A stretch of 64,000 bases of DNA, from contig JBBSEX010000014.1 of the NCBI GenBank assembly GCA_038239345.1, forward strand, positions 1-64,000, in the 5' to 3' direction. The translations under genes were made by a program, and so were the position numbers. Source of the DNA: JBBSEX01 sp038239345 (lineage in GTDB: Bacteria > Acidobacteriota > Terriglobia > Bryobacterales > Bryobacteraceae). Below the pieces are notes generated by a model that saw only the letters and a program-made list of their open reading frames with translations, was not told the DNA's origin and made no database searches. How positions within the stretch are numbered: the stretch's first letter is position 1; every line of letters starts with the position of its first letter. Shown one piece after another: positions 25,873-35,734 of this stretch.

Positions 25873-26065
25873 TCTGCTAGTCCCACGATTGCTTATCGGC
25901 TAGCTATACTAACTACGTTAACCCCGATTATCGTGGATGATACGTTTCTTTAATCCGATCTTCCCACTCTCGGGTTTTACCGTCCCAAAAGCGAACGTCC
26001 GCAACTGGAAAGTCCTTTGTTTGCGGATATCTGTAAGCGGCCCTCCCCGTGCATAATACCACTCC

Positions 26066-28555
26066 ATGAATTTCTTGCAAGACGTGCGGTTTGCTGGCCG
26101 GACACTTCTAAAGGCCCCAATTTTTAGCGTAGTGGCCGTTTTGTCGCTGGCACTCGGCATTGGCGCTAATACGGCGATCTTCTCGATGCTTGACCAGGTC
26201 TTATTGCGCCTTTTGCCGGTAAAGCATCCGGAACAGCTCGTCCTGCTCGATCAGAAAGGAGCTAACCAGGGGTCTATGAGCAACGATCACGCGTTCTCCT
26301 ATCCGATGTATGTGGATTTTCGCGATAAATCGCCCGTCTTCTCTGGCGTCCTGGCACGCTACGGTCTTAGTTTCACTATGTCTCGCGACGGCCAAACGGA
26401 ACGCGTTCGCGGCGAACTGATTTCCGGCAACTACTTTGAAGTGCTTGGCGTCTCCACGATTCTCGGCCGTCCGTTCTCCCAGGACGACGACAAAATTCCC
26501 GGAGGACATCCCCTGGCGATTCTTTCGTACGGATTCTGGCAGCAACGGTTTGCCAGCGGTAAAAATGTCCTTGGTTCGAAGATCCTGATCAATGGAAATC
26601 CGATGACCATCATTGGAGTGTCCGCGCCAGGCTTTAAAGGAACCGAGACTGGCCGCGTCATCGACGTCTTTTTGCCAATGATGATGAAGGCGCAAGCGAC
26701 GCCGACCTGGAACGAGTTAGACAACCGGCGGAACATGTGGCTGAATGTCATCGCCCGATTGAAGCCCGGAGTCACCGCGGCCCAGGCTCAAGCTGGCATG
26801 GCGGTTCTTTACCGTCAGATATTAGAGGAAGAGCTGAAGGGAATAGCGTCAGATTCGAAGCGCTTTCGAGACCGCTTCGTCAGCAAACCTCTAAGGCTAC
26901 TTCCTGCCGCGACGGGAATGTCCCAATTACAGGAGCAGTTTTCCGCGCCGCTGATCGTCTTGATGGGCATGGTCGGATTGGTGTTGCTGATCGCTTGCGC
27001 CAATGTGGCGAATCTTCTAATGGCCCGCGCCGCAGCTCGTCAAAAAGAAGTCGCTATCCGCTTGGCGTTAGGTGCGAGCCGCGGCCAGATCGTGCGGCAG
27101 CTGCTGATTGAAAGCGGGATATTGGGTTTGGTCGGTGGCGCGGTTGGTCTGCTGGTCGCCTCGTGGGCCGGCGACGCGCTAATCGCTTTCCTCCCCTTCC
27201 CCGACGCGATGGGCGCTTTCAGCTCGCATCCGGATGTTCGCGTCCTGGCTTTCAATTTTAGTCTGGCGATCGTTACTGGCGTGGTATTCGGCTTGGTCCC
27301 GGCATTGCAGTCGACTCGCCCGGCTCTCGCTCCCACGCTCAAGGATCAAGCGGGAAACATCTCTGGCGGTTTGGGCCACGTGCGATTTCGCAAAGGGCTG
27401 GTGGTGGCTCAGGTGGCGCTGTCTCTCCTTCTGCTGGTGGGGGCCGGCTTGTTTGCCCGCAGCCTGTATAACCTTAAAAGCCTAAATCCTGGATTTCGCA
27501 CCGATCACCTTCTGGAGTTTTCGCTTGAGCCCTCGCTCAATGGGTACAGCCAGGAACGCATCCAAGCTCTGTTCGTGCAACTACAGGACAATATCGGGAA
27601 TCTCGGTGGTGTTCGCGGCGTTAGCATGGCGGAGGTCGGACCGCTCTCAGGCGATATGAATTTGTCGACAGTCCGCGTGGAAGGGTATAAGCCTAGGGAA
27701 GACGAGGACATGAATCCGTACACGAATTTCGTGGCGCCAAAGTTCTTCTCAACAATAGGGGTACCTGTCATCGCGGGCCGCGATTTCCGGGAAAGCGACA
27801 AGCTTGGAGCGGCTAAGGTTTGCATTCTGAACGAGACCATGGCACGGCGCTTTTTCGGCGGCGAGAATCCAATCGGAAAACACGTTGCGGCCCAACCGTC
27901 ACGGGGACCGATGGACATCGAAATCATTGGCGTCGTAGCCGATGGAAAGATGCAGAGCCTGCGCGAGAAAGTTCCGATATCGGTGTACTTTCCTTACATG
28001 CAGGATAAATCTCTTACCAGTATGAATTTCTACGTCCGCACGCAACAGGAGCCCGGGCAGGCTGGCAATAGCGTCCGTGCGGAAGTCGGCCGGATCGACG
28101 GCAATCTACCCGTGTTCAACATGAAAACGATGGAAGATCAGGTAGACGAAGCTCTCCTGGTGGAGCGGATTATCGCGTCGCTCTCGGCATTCTTCGGTCT
28201 ACTGGCGACAGTGCTCGCGAGCATTGGGCTGTACGGCGTGATGGCTTATTCGGTAGCCCGGCGAACACGCGAGATCGGCATTCGCATGGCTCTCGGCGCC
28301 GAGCAAGGCAACGTGGTCTGGCTGGTACTCAAAGAGGTTGCTTTCATGACTGCAATCGGAATCGTGATCGGCCTTCCGGCTTCGTATGTGCTCGGAAGAC
28401 TTGTCGAATCTCAATTGTTCGGGCTCGCGCCCTACGATCCATTCACACTGGTTGGGGCCACCGGGATTCTGATTGTCATCGCGTTGCTTGCCGGGGGAAT
28501 TCCAGCACGCAGGGCCACACGCATCGACCCGATGATTGCCTTGCGTTACGAGTAA
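26066..28555 (+). CDS. ADOP-type duplicated ABC permease (MacB/FtsX-like)
   Basis: An 829-residue permease of the acidobacterial duplicated orphan permease type. It opens with the signature FLQDVRFAGRTLLKAPIF and a first helix (VVAVLSLALGIGANTAIFS). A periplasmic core domain, an FtsX transmembrane unit with ANVANLLMARAAARQKEVAI, a second MacB-like core and a second FtsX unit with YSVARRTREIGIRMALGAEQ follow, ending ARRATRIDPMIALRYE. Duplication and the absence of an adjacent ATPase are typical of the family. The substrate is unknown; MacB-like relatives move lipids, peptides or drugs by mechanotransmission. The ribosome-binding site is weak. Confidence 0.94.
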   Translation: MNFLQDVRFAGRTLLKAPIFSVVAVLSLALGIGANTAIFSMLDQVLLRLLPVKHPEQLVLLDQKGANQGSMSNDHAFSYPMYVDFRDKSPVFSGVLARYGLSFTMSRDGQTERVRGELISGNYFEVLGVSTILGRPFSQDDDKIPGGHPLAILSYGFWQQRFASGKNVLGSKILINGNPMTIIGVSAPGFKGTETGRVIDVFLPMMMKAQATPTWNELDNRRNMWLNVIARLKPGVTAAQAQAGMAVLYRQILEEELKGIASDSKRFRDRFVSKPLRLLPAATGMSQLQEQFSAPLIVLMGMVGLVLLIACANVANLLMARAAARQKEVAIRLALGASRGQIVRQLLIESGILGLVGGAVGLLVASWAGDALIAFLPFPDAMGAFSSHPDVRVLAFNFSLAIVTGVVFGLVPALQSTRPALAPTLKDQAGNISGGLGHVRFRKGLVVAQVALSLLLLVGAGLFARSLYNLKSLNPGFRTDHLLEFSLEPSLNGYSQERIQALFVQLQDNIGNLGGVRGVSMAEVGPLSGDMNLSTVRVEGYKPREDEDMNPYTNFVAPKFFSTIGVPVIAGRDFRESDKLGAAKVCILNETMARRFFGGENPIGKHVAAQPSRGPMDIEIIGVVADGKMQSLREKVPISVYFPYMQDKSLTSMNFYVRTQQEPGQAGNSVRAEVGRIDGNLPVFNMKTMEDQVDEALLVERIIASLSAFFGLLATVLASIGLYGVMAYSVARRTREIGIRMALGAEQGNVVWLVLKEVAFMTAIGIVIGLPASYVLGRLVESQLFGLAPYDPFTLVGATGILIVIALLAGGIPARRATRIDPMIALRYE

Positions 28556-28600
28556 GGCTCGCACTCGCGGGCTGAAAAGTGATAGCGTCGAAGTCGTCAT

Positions 28601-29578
28601 ATGGCGATCATCCCCTCCGTCGGCGGACCGCTCGATACTTCCGCGCTTGGCGTCACTCTCATGCACGAGCACATCTTCGTCCTGTCGACGGAGATCATGC
28701 GGAATTACCCTTCCGCTTGGGGCGATGAAGAGCGGCGCATCGATGATGCGGTACAGCGGTTGAATGAACTATACGGCCGCGGCGTACACTCCTTAGTCGA
28801 TCTAACGGTAATCGGATTGGGACGCGACATCCCGAGGATTCAACGCATCGCGGCACGGACGAAGCTCAATATCCTGGTGGCGACAGGGATCTACACCTAT
28901 AACGAACTTCCGATGTACTTTCACTTTAAGGGTCCGGGTAGCGTATTCGGCGGACGCGAATTCATGACCGATATGTTTGTGCAGGATATATGCGAGGGCA
29001 TCGCCGGGACTGGCGTAAAAGCGGCAATCCTGAAATGCGCGACGGATCAGTTAGGCCTCACCCCTGGTGTCGAGCGGGCATTGCGAGCAGTGGCCCAGGC
29101 GCATCGTCAAACCGGCGTTCCGATATCCACGCATACGCACGCCCACACCCGGCGCGGCATCGATCAGCAGAAGATTTTCCTCGAAGAAGGCGTGGATTTA
29201 TCGCGCGTAGTTATCGGCCATTCCGGCGACACAACGGACATCGCCTATCTGGAGGAGTTGATGGCGAATGGATCCTATCTTGGGATGGATCGCTTTGGGA
29301 TCGATTCCATTCTGCCCTTTGAAGATCGCGTGAATACGGTCGTTGCATTGTGTGAGCGCGGCCATGCGGGAAAGCTGCTGCTGTCGCAAGATGCGGCGTG
29401 CTTCAGCGATTGGTTTCCGGAACACGCCGTGCCGGTGATGCTTCCCCGATGGCATTATCTGCACATCCATAACGACGTGCTGCCGGCATTGACGGCCCGC
29501 GGTGTTACGGCGCAACAAATCGAAACCATGCTCGTTCACAATCCAGGTAAGATTTTCGAACACCAAGGCGGTTATTGA
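28601..29578 (+). CDS. phosphotriesterase-like metal-dependent hydrolase
   Basis: A 325-residue amidohydrolase of the phosphotriesterase/PLL type. All binuclear metal ligands are visible: HEH (His22, His24), the bridging carbamylated Lys145 (AAILKCATD), His178/His180 in STHTHAHT, His207 in IGHSGDT and Asp264 in LSQDA. The C-terminal HNPGKIF is also typical. Relatives hydrolyse lactones or phosphotriesters; the length and motifs do not separate these. It starts 45 bp after the permease gene, and an acyl-CoA synthetase follows after 3 bp, suggesting an operon in which a ring-opened or hydrolysed acid is activated next. Confidence 0.92.
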   Translation: MAIIPSVGGPLDTSALGVTLMHEHIFVLSTEIMRNYPSAWGDEERRIDDAVQRLNELYGRGVHSLVDLTVIGLGRDIPRIQRIAARTKLNILVATGIYTYNELPMYFHFKGPGSVFGGREFMTDMFVQDICEGIAGTGVKAAILKCATDQLGLTPGVERALRAVAQAHRQTGVPISTHTHAHTRRGIDQQKIFLEEGVDLSRVVIGHSGDTTDIAYLEELMANGSYLGMDRFGIDSILPFEDRVNTVVALCERGHAGKLLLSQDAACFSDWFPEHAVPVMLPRWHYLHIHNDVLPALTARGVTAQQIETMLVHNPGKIFEHQGGY

Positions 29579-29581
29579 GCT

Positions 29582-31090
29582 ATGATTCGACCTTTCGACA
29601 ACTCCAATATTGTTCGCGGGCTGGATGGGATTGCCCGGTATCGGGATCGGCCGGCATCTCTGGTACACATGCTGCGCGCCGTGGTCGACCGGGCCCCGCA
29701 TCAAGAGGCGATCGTGGAAATTGGCGGTGAGCGAAACACCTTCCAACAATTGTGGGATAGGGCAGCCCATGTCGCCGGTGGACTCCGGGCGATGGGAATT
29801 CGCAGCGGAGATCGTGTCGCAATCCAGCTTGGCAATGGGCTCGCCTGGTGCCTTGCCTTCTATGGGGCGCAATTGGCGGGTGCGATTGTCGTGCCGGTGA
29901 ATACGCGCTTCAGTGAGGCCGAGGTGGATTACGTTCTGAGCGATTCCGGTTCCATCTATAGCTTTTTGCCCGGCCAGCCGCTACCAAACGGCAATCCATA
30001 TGCCGCCGAGGATCTGCAATATCTCGACGTCGCCGCCATCTTTTATACGAGTGGAACAACGGGTTTTCCGAAGGGCGCGATGACGACGCACGAGAATTTC
30101 CTCTCCAATGTTGAGACGTGCGCCCGCATCTCTACGCTGCCCGATGACGGTAGCATTCGCAATCTGGTTTCCGTGCCGCTGTTCCATGTCACCGGCTGCA
30201 ATAGTCAACTGTTGCCGAATTGTCAGCGGGCGTCGGCGACTGTGATCATGCCCCAATTCGAGGTGCAGGCTTTCCTGCGGGCTATCGTCGACGAGCGCAT
30301 CAATTCACTCACCTCGGTACCGGCAATTTATTGGTTCGCCATCAATCAACCCAACTTTAAAGACCTGGATGTAAGTCAGATTCAATGGGTTTCCTACGGG
30401 GGCGCCCCGACTCCGCCGGACCTGGTCGCGCGTCTGATGCATGCTTTCCCGAATGCGCGATTGGGCAATGGATTCGGCCTGACGGAGACTTCTTCAGTGG
30501 CTACCTTCTTGCCGCACGAGTACGCGCATCAGCGTCCGGAGACTGTGGGCTTTGCGGCGCCGGTTGTCGATGTCGACCTGGCCGATGTCGACCCTGGCAG
30601 CGGTGTTGGCGAGCTTCTGATTCGCGGGCCAAACGTCGTCAAAGGATATTGGAACAAGCCCGAAGCCACCGCCGAGACATTCGTCAACGGCTGGTTGCAT
30701 ACAGGGGATTTGGCGCGGATCGACGACGAGGGTTTCGTCCAAATCGTGGATCGCAAGAAGGATATGGTGAATCGCGGCGGAGAGAATGTGTACTGCGTGG
30801 AAGTGGAAAACGCGCTGGCCGCCCATCCGGCCGTATTTGAATCGGCGGTGATGGGTGTGCCCGATAAGATGATGGGTGAAAAGGTAGGTGCTGTGATTGT
30901 GCTGCGCCCTGGTAAACAAGCAACACCGCAGGAAATCGCCGCCTTCGCCCGGGAACGGTTGGGCGATTTCAAGGTGCCGCAATTTATCGTGATGCGCGCT
31001 GAACCATTGCCCCGAAATCCCGGCGGCAAAATTTTGAAGCGGGCAATCCGCCAGAGCGTGGAATGGGGAAGCCCGATTTCGCGGAGTTAA
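29582..31090 (+). CDS. acyl-CoA synthetase (AMP-forming)
   Basis: A 502-residue member of the ANL superfamily that activates a carboxylic acid to its CoA thioester through an acyl-adenylate. Seen: the phosphate-binding loop FYTSGTTGFPKGAMTTHENF, the motif GNGFGLTETSSVATFL, the hinge-region GWLHTGDLARIDDEGFVQIVD followed by RKKDMVNRGGENVYCVEVE, and the C-terminal catalytic Lys in NPGGKILKRAIRQ. It is slightly short, with a reduced segment between residues 120 and 140 compared with typical members. The substrate cannot be read from the sequence. It is three bases downstream of the phosphotriesterase-like gene. Confidence 0.93.
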   Translation: MIRPFDNSNIVRGLDGIARYRDRPASLVHMLRAVVDRAPHQEAIVEIGGERNTFQQLWDRAAHVAGGLRAMGIRSGDRVAIQLGNGLAWCLAFYGAQLAGAIVVPVNTRFSEAEVDYVLSDSGSIYSFLPGQPLPNGNPYAAEDLQYLDVAAIFYTSGTTGFPKGAMTTHENFLSNVETCARISTLPDDGSIRNLVSVPLFHVTGCNSQLLPNCQRASATVIMPQFEVQAFLRAIVDERINSLTSVPAIYWFAINQPNFKDLDVSQIQWVSYGGAPTPPDLVARLMHAFPNARLGNGFGLTETSSVATFLPHEYAHQRPETVGFAAPVVDVDLADVDPGSGVGELLIRGPNVVKGYWNKPEATAETFVNGWLHTGDLARIDDEGFVQIVDRKKDMVNRGGENVYCVEVENALAAHPAVFESAVMGVPDKMMGEKVGAVIVLRPGKQATPQEIAAFARERLGDFKVPQFIVMRAEPLPRNPGGKILKRAIRQSVEWGSPISRS

Positions 31091-31222
31091 CGGAGCGGAA
31101 TGATTTCCGCGATCCATTAGGTACCCGTACTGGCAGGGGTGGCCGGGTCGACGTTAGCCTTTGTGGGCTTGGCGATTTGACACCGCGCCCATCTTGGCGA
31201 TGTAAGATTGCAGCAGGAATTT

Positions 31223-33049
31223 ATGGAATCTCGCCGTTCATTTTTGCGATCCGCCGGGCTAGCTGCGGCCGCACTTTCTTCTGCTGTGCCGGGAAGCGCG
31301 CTGACCCCAGATCCGTTACAAGAATTTAGCTATGGCGACGTCGATCTCGCGCCCGGGCTCGCGCAGACTCAATTTGAACAGACGCAGGCCGTACTCCTAT
31401 CGTTGAACGAAGACAGTTTGCTCAAGCCTTGGCGGCTGCGCGCCGGGCTTCCCGGTCCTGGCCCTGACCTTGGCGGATGGTATGACGAGTTGCCGCTTCA
31501 GAAAACGGAAAGCGGCGGTCATGGATTCGCGCCCGCGCACTGTTTTGGCCAATGGATTTCCGCACTCGCGCGCGGCTACGCCATCCATCGCGACGCAGTT
31601 ACCCGGCAGAAGCTGGAACGGATTCTGGCTATGTACGAGCCCGCCATTTCCGGCCGGTTTTACGCGAACTTTCGCTTTCCCGCCTATAACTACGACAAGA
31701 TGGTGATCGGTTTGGTGGACGCACAGCGGTTTGGCGGTCTATCGCAGGCCCGGCGACTGCTGGACCTCACCACCGATGCAGCCGAGCCGCACTTGCCGCC
31801 GCGGGCACTGGATCGAGACGACCCGCAGAAACGTTGGCGCCAATCCATGGGAGAAAATACGGCCAACGAGTATCTCTGGGACGAATCCTACACACTGCCC
31901 GAGAATCTATATATAGCGTCCACCACCGGCGCCGGTGAGAGATACCGGAAGTTGGCGGTGCGTTTTCTACTGGACGATACCTTCTTCAATCCGCTATCTG
32001 AAAATAAAAACGTTCTGGCGAATCACCACGCCTATAGTTTCTGCAATGCACTCAGTTCGGCCATGCAAGCTTATCTGGTTGATGGCAGCCAAAAGCATCT
32101 GCGCGCAGCTAAAAACGCCTTTGCAATGATTTCCGAAACGCAGAGCTTTGCTACTGGCGGCTGGGGGCCGAACGAGAGTTTCGTGGTTCCCCAAACTGGT
32201 GCACTGTATACCAGCTTGACCGGCACGCATCGCGGCTTTGAAACTCCCTGCGGCAGTTACGCGCACTGCAAGCTGACTCGTTATTTGCTGCGGGTGACGC
32301 GAGATGGCCGCTATGGCGACAGCATGGAACGAGTGTTGTACAACACGATCCTCGGGGCAAAACCGCTGCAGTCCGATGGGCGAGCGTTCTACTATTCGGA
32401 TTATCAGGCCGCGACGCGTAAGGCTTACTTCGGGGATGCCTGGCCATGCTGTTCCGGCACCTTCCCGCAAGTCGCCGCCGACTATCGTTTACTCGCTTAC
32501 TTCCGCGAAGCCGGCGGGATATTGGTGAATCTCTATCTGCCTTCCACCCTTCGCTGGATCACCACCGGCGACGAGCAGTTCACACTAACGCAGAACAGCG
32601 ATTATCCACTAGACAGCAAGATCACGTTACGCGTGGGCGCCTCACGGCCAGAGGCTTTTTCTTTGAGCCTGCGAATCCCGGAATGGTCTTCTCGCTTTAC
32701 CGTCGCCGTCAATGGCCAGCGCGTCTCCGCTTCGGTCCAGGCGGGCTTCATCAGTCTGCGACGCAAGTGGAAGGACGGCGATCGCATCGAACTGGAGCTA
32801 CTATTACCGATGCGTTTGGAGCACATTGACGCTGAGCATCCAAACACAGTCGCCCTGGTACGGGGCCCGATTGTGTTATTCCCCATAGGTGAACATCCAC
32901 CAGCAGTCACCCGCCATCAATTACTATCGGCAACGCGCCTTCATGGGCAGACCAGTTGGCACAGCGATACGATGGCGAGTCCACTGGAACTGCGTCCTTT
33001 TTTTGCGATCGACGATGAGGTCTACAGCACATATTTAAATGTCGTCTGA
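31223..33049 (+). CDS. Tat-exported GH127-family glycoside hydrolase
   Basis: A 608-residue protein with a twin-arginine signal (SRRSFLRSAGLAAAALSSA), exported folded. The rest matches the GH127 (formerly DUF1680) beta-L-arabinofuranosidase family: an alpha/alpha-barrel with SGGHGFAPAHCFGQWISALA, EYLWDESYTLPENLY, and the metal/catalytic cysteine region with ESFVVPQ, FETPCGSYAHCKLTRYLL and AWPCCSGTFPQVAADY. A beta-sandwich follows (SLRIPEWSSRFTVAVNGQRV). In characterised members a zinc-bound Cys in the CCxG motif is the nucleophile. ATG at 31223 has AGGA four bases upstream; an in-frame TTG at 31208 lacks one. It suggests growth on arabinose-containing plant glycans. Confidence 0.9.
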   Translation: MESRRSFLRSAGLAAAALSSAVPGSALTPDPLQEFSYGDVDLAPGLAQTQFEQTQAVLLSLNEDSLLKPWRLRAGLPGPGPDLGGWYDELPLQKTESGGHGFAPAHCFGQWISALARGYAIHRDAVTRQKLERILAMYEPAISGRFYANFRFPAYNYDKMVIGLVDAQRFGGLSQARRLLDLTTDAAEPHLPPRALDRDDPQKRWRQSMGENTANEYLWDESYTLPENLYIASTTGAGERYRKLAVRFLLDDTFFNPLSENKNVLANHHAYSFCNALSSAMQAYLVDGSQKHLRAAKNAFAMISETQSFATGGWGPNESFVVPQTGALYTSLTGTHRGFETPCGSYAHCKLTRYLLRVTRDGRYGDSMERVLYNTILGAKPLQSDGRAFYYSDYQAATRKAYFGDAWPCCSGTFPQVAADYRLLAYFREAGGILVNLYLPSTLRWITTGDEQFTLTQNSDYPLDSKITLRVGASRPEAFSLSLRIPEWSSRFTVAVNGQRVSASVQAGFISLRRKWKDGDRIELELLLPMRLEHIDAEHPNTVALVRGPIVLFPIGEHPPAVTRHQLLSATRLHGQTSWHSDTMASPLELRPFFAIDDEVYSTYLNVV

Positions 33050-33059
33050 AACTTGTTCA

Positions 33060-34247
33060 TTACACCGCGGGCAGTGAAGTCCAGAAATCATTCCGCACCC
33101 GCGAAACATATTGATCCAACAACTCCGTAACGCGATCGAAACTGGGTGATTTAACGATCAATCCGACATGGTGCGGCTTGTCCGACATGCGCCAGATTAG
33201 TTCCGGATCGGTGTACGCGGAAGTATCGGGGTACTCCTGCTTCGACAGCGACACTAATAATGCCGCGTAATCGCCGCGAGTGGCTGGAGCCGTGTATGGC
33301 TCGGATCCTGCGGCGATCTCGATCTTCGCCCATTCGGCCCACAAATTAACTCCGGTTGCCGCCTCTACCAAGTCGCCAATATGGGCGCCGCCTACCCGGG
33401 CAGCCGTCTCCAGGAAATAAATTTTACCGTCCGCATGGCTCTTGATGAATTCAGTGTGCGCTGCGCCGCGCAGCAAGCCCATAGCCTTTAACACCTTGGC
33501 ATTTGTCTCGAGCAAGGCTTTATCATCATCCGATCCATGTAAAAGAATGCGCGTTGTGAAGATGCCTCCGCCGTGCGAAACCTCGAGCGGAGGGCGTCCG
33601 TATCCGCTGGCTACGGCGAAGAGTATTTCGCGCTCATAAACCAGCGTGTCGACATGGAAGATATCGCCTGGCACGAAGCCTTCCAGTAAATAATAGGATT
33701 GCTGATCGCCCAATATGTCCAGAGTCCGCCAAAATTCTTCCGAAGATTCGATCATTTTAATACCAATAGCCCCGGCTGATGATCGAGGTTTTAGCACCCA
33801 AGGCGCGTGCGTGCGATCCATGAATTCCCGAATGCGATCGTAGTTCAGCACGTGCACAAAGTCGGGGACGTTCAGACCTTGGTTGCGCGCCCGCATCCGC
33901 ATTGCCAGCTTGTCGCGAAAGTATCGCGTGGTCGATTCTCCCATGCCGGGAACACGTAGGTGCTCGCGTAAAGTAGCCGCGATTTCCAGGTCGAAATCAT
34001 CTAGCGGAACAATGCGATCGATCTGCCGCGACCGCGCTAAATAGCTCACTGCTAAAACGACGTCCCGCGCGTTCCATTTCTTTTCGACGTCCGGCATGTA
34101 ATAGATTTCATCGATACTGTCGCAAGGCCATTGCGCGCTGTGTTCCAGACTCTTGGACGTGATCAGAATTACGCGGTGACCCAGACGTTTGCTCTCTCTG
34201 AGAAAATCGTGGCCCTTTTCGTAACTCGCGATGCAGAGGATCGTCAT
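33060..34247 (-). CDS. ATP-grasp family ligase
   Basis: A 395-residue cytoplasmic ATP-grasp enzyme. A Rossmann-like N-domain starts MTILCIASYEKGHDFLRE. The ATP-binding region has PWVLKPRSSAGAIGIKMI (Lys and the flexible Gly/Ser loop) and YYLLEGFVPGDIFHVDTLVY. The metal site lies in KIYFLETAARVGGAHIGDLV, with Glu and the Arg/Gly loop. These enzymes join a carboxylate to an amine, thiol or similar group through an acyl-phosphate. The substrate is unknown and no amino-acid or peptide biosynthesis genes lie next to it. It converges on the GH127 gene with a 10-bp gap. Confidence 0.87.
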   Translation of the reverse strand: MTILCIASYEKGHDFLRESKRLGHRVILITSKSLEHSAQWPCDSIDEIYYMPDVEKKWNARDVVLAVSYLARSRQIDRIVPLDDFDLEIAATLREHLRVPGMGESTTRYFRDKLAMRMRARNQGLNVPDFVHVLNYDRIREFMDRTHAPWVLKPRSSAGAIGIKMIESSEEFWRTLDILGDQQSYYLLEGFVPGDIFHVDTLVYEREILFAVASGYGRPPLEVSHGGGIFTTRILLHGSDDDKALLETNAKVLKAMGLLRGAAHTEFIKSHADGKIYFLETAARVGGAHIGDLVEAATGVNLWAEWAKIEIAAGSEPYTAPATRGDYAALLVSLSKQEYPDTSAYTDPELIWRMSDKPHHVGLIVKSPSFDRVTELLDQYVSRVRNDFWTSLPAV

Positions 34248-34326
34248 GGAAACACAATATAGCAGGTGATGGCGGTTAGGTGGTTGTTACTGAACTTCTA
34301 TCCAGCGCAGCTTATATACTGTTTCG

Positions 34327-35733
34327 ATGCTCATGCTCCAATCGATTCTGGGAATTTTTGTGATCGCCTCTGGCGTGCTGGCGCAAGAGAACTCCCTTGA
34401 TCGCTACGTTGCCAAGAAAGACGCGGTATACGGTTGGAAAGTGATGAGTGCGATTCCCGGTGAAGGCTACAAGACCTACGTGCTTGAACTCACCTCGCAG
34501 AGTTGGCGCACCGAACAGGAAGTTGATCGCCCGGTGTGGAAGCACTGGCTGACCATCGTTAAGCCGGATCGTCTCACCACCCATAAGGCGTTGCTGTTTA
34601 TCGGTCAAGGCGGCAATAAAGATCCCGCGCCCGTGAAGCCCCCGGCCCGGTCCGTGCATATCGCGACGGAGACCGGCTCCATTGTCGCCGAGTTGGGAAT
34701 GGTTCCAAATCAACCGCTGCGCTTTACCGATTCCGTGAATGTGCCGCGCTCTGAAGATGGGCTGATCGCCTATAGCCGCCTGAAGCATTTCGCTACTAAA
34801 GACGACACCTGGCTGGTCCGGATGGCGATGGTGAAGAGCGGAGTGCGGGCGATGGACGCGATGCAGGAATTTTTCGCCAGCGACGCCGGCGGCAAGATCG
34901 AAGTGAATCAGTTCGTCGTGGCCGGTGGATCGAAACGTGGTTGGACTACGTGGTTGATCGGTGCAGTTGACCATCGCGTTATCGCTATCATGCCCATGGT
35001 GATCGACGCGTTGAATAGCGAAGCCATCACAAAACACCACTTCGAAGCGTATGGATTCTTCTCGTCGGCTTTGAATGATTACGTCGAACAAGGCTTGTTT
35101 CCGGCGAAGATTGGAACTCCGGAATATCAGGCCGTGTTGCAGCTGGAAGATCCCTACAACTATCGCGATCGGCCCGCCCTCCGCATGCCGAAGTTCATGA
35201 TCAATGCATCCGGCGATCAATTCTTTCTGCCCGATGGCGCGCAGTTTTACTATGACCAACTGCCTGAAGAAAAGCATCTGCGCTATGTTCCCAATGCCAA
35301 GCACAATCTTGCCGGGTCGGACGCAGTGGACAGCATGCTGGCGTTTTATCAGGCGGTTCTTAGCGGCAAGCCCCGGCCGAGGTTCTCCTGGATCAAGCAG
35401 AAGGACGGCACTCTTGTGGTTAGGGTGGTCGATGTTCCGGGTGAAGTAAATTTGTGGCAGGCGACGAATCCGAACGCTCGCGATTTTCGGGTCGACACTA
35501 TCGGCAAGGCTTATCGGTCGACGCCGCTGAAAGAAACCGCGAAGGGAGTCTACACTGTAACGGTCCCCCAACCCGCGTCCGGTTACACGGCATTCTTTGT
35601 GGAATTGATATATCCCAATGGCGGCAAGTTTCCGTTCAAGTTCACGACAGAGGTAAGCGTAGTGCCCGATACTCTGCCCTTTCATTTTGCCGATGCAGCT
35701 AAGAAATACCCGCCTAAGGCTGTCGCGCGATAA
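34327..35733 (+). CDS. PhoPQ-activated pathogenicity-related (PqaA-like) protein
   Basis: A 468-residue secreted protein with signal peptide (MLQSILGIFVIASGVLAQE) and the PqaA (PF10142-type) alpha/beta-hydrolase-like domain. Features: ALLFIGQGGN early, the nucleophile-elbow-like VVAGGSKRGWTTWL (GxSxxG), DHRVIAIMPMVIDALN, a probable acid in FMINASGDQFFLPD and a His in NAKHNLAGSD. The C-terminal ~90 residues form a beta domain. The family was named for PhoP regulation in Salmonella, but its activity is not well defined. The downstream DsbA-like gene starts right after the stop. Confidence 0.88.
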   Translation: MLMLQSILGIFVIASGVLAQENSLDRYVAKKDAVYGWKVMSAIPGEGYKTYVLELTSQSWRTEQEVDRPVWKHWLTIVKPDRLTTHKALLFIGQGGNKDPAPVKPPARSVHIATETGSIVAELGMVPNQPLRFTDSVNVPRSEDGLIAYSRLKHFATKDDTWLVRMAMVKSGVRAMDAMQEFFASDAGGKIEVNQFVVAGGSKRGWTTWLIGAVDHRVIAIMPMVIDALNSEAITKHHFEAYGFFSSALNDYVEQGLFPAKIGTPEYQAVLQLEDPYNYRDRPALRMPKFMINASGDQFFLPDGAQFYYDQLPEEKHLRYVPNAKHNLAGSDAVDSMLAFYQAVLSGKPRPRFSWIKQKDGTLVVRVVDVPGEVNLWQATNPNARDFRVDTIGKAYRSTPLKETAKGVYTVTVPQPASGYTAFFVELIYPNGGKFPFKFTTEVSVVPDTLPFHFADAAKKYPPKAVAR

Positions 35734-35734
35734 T

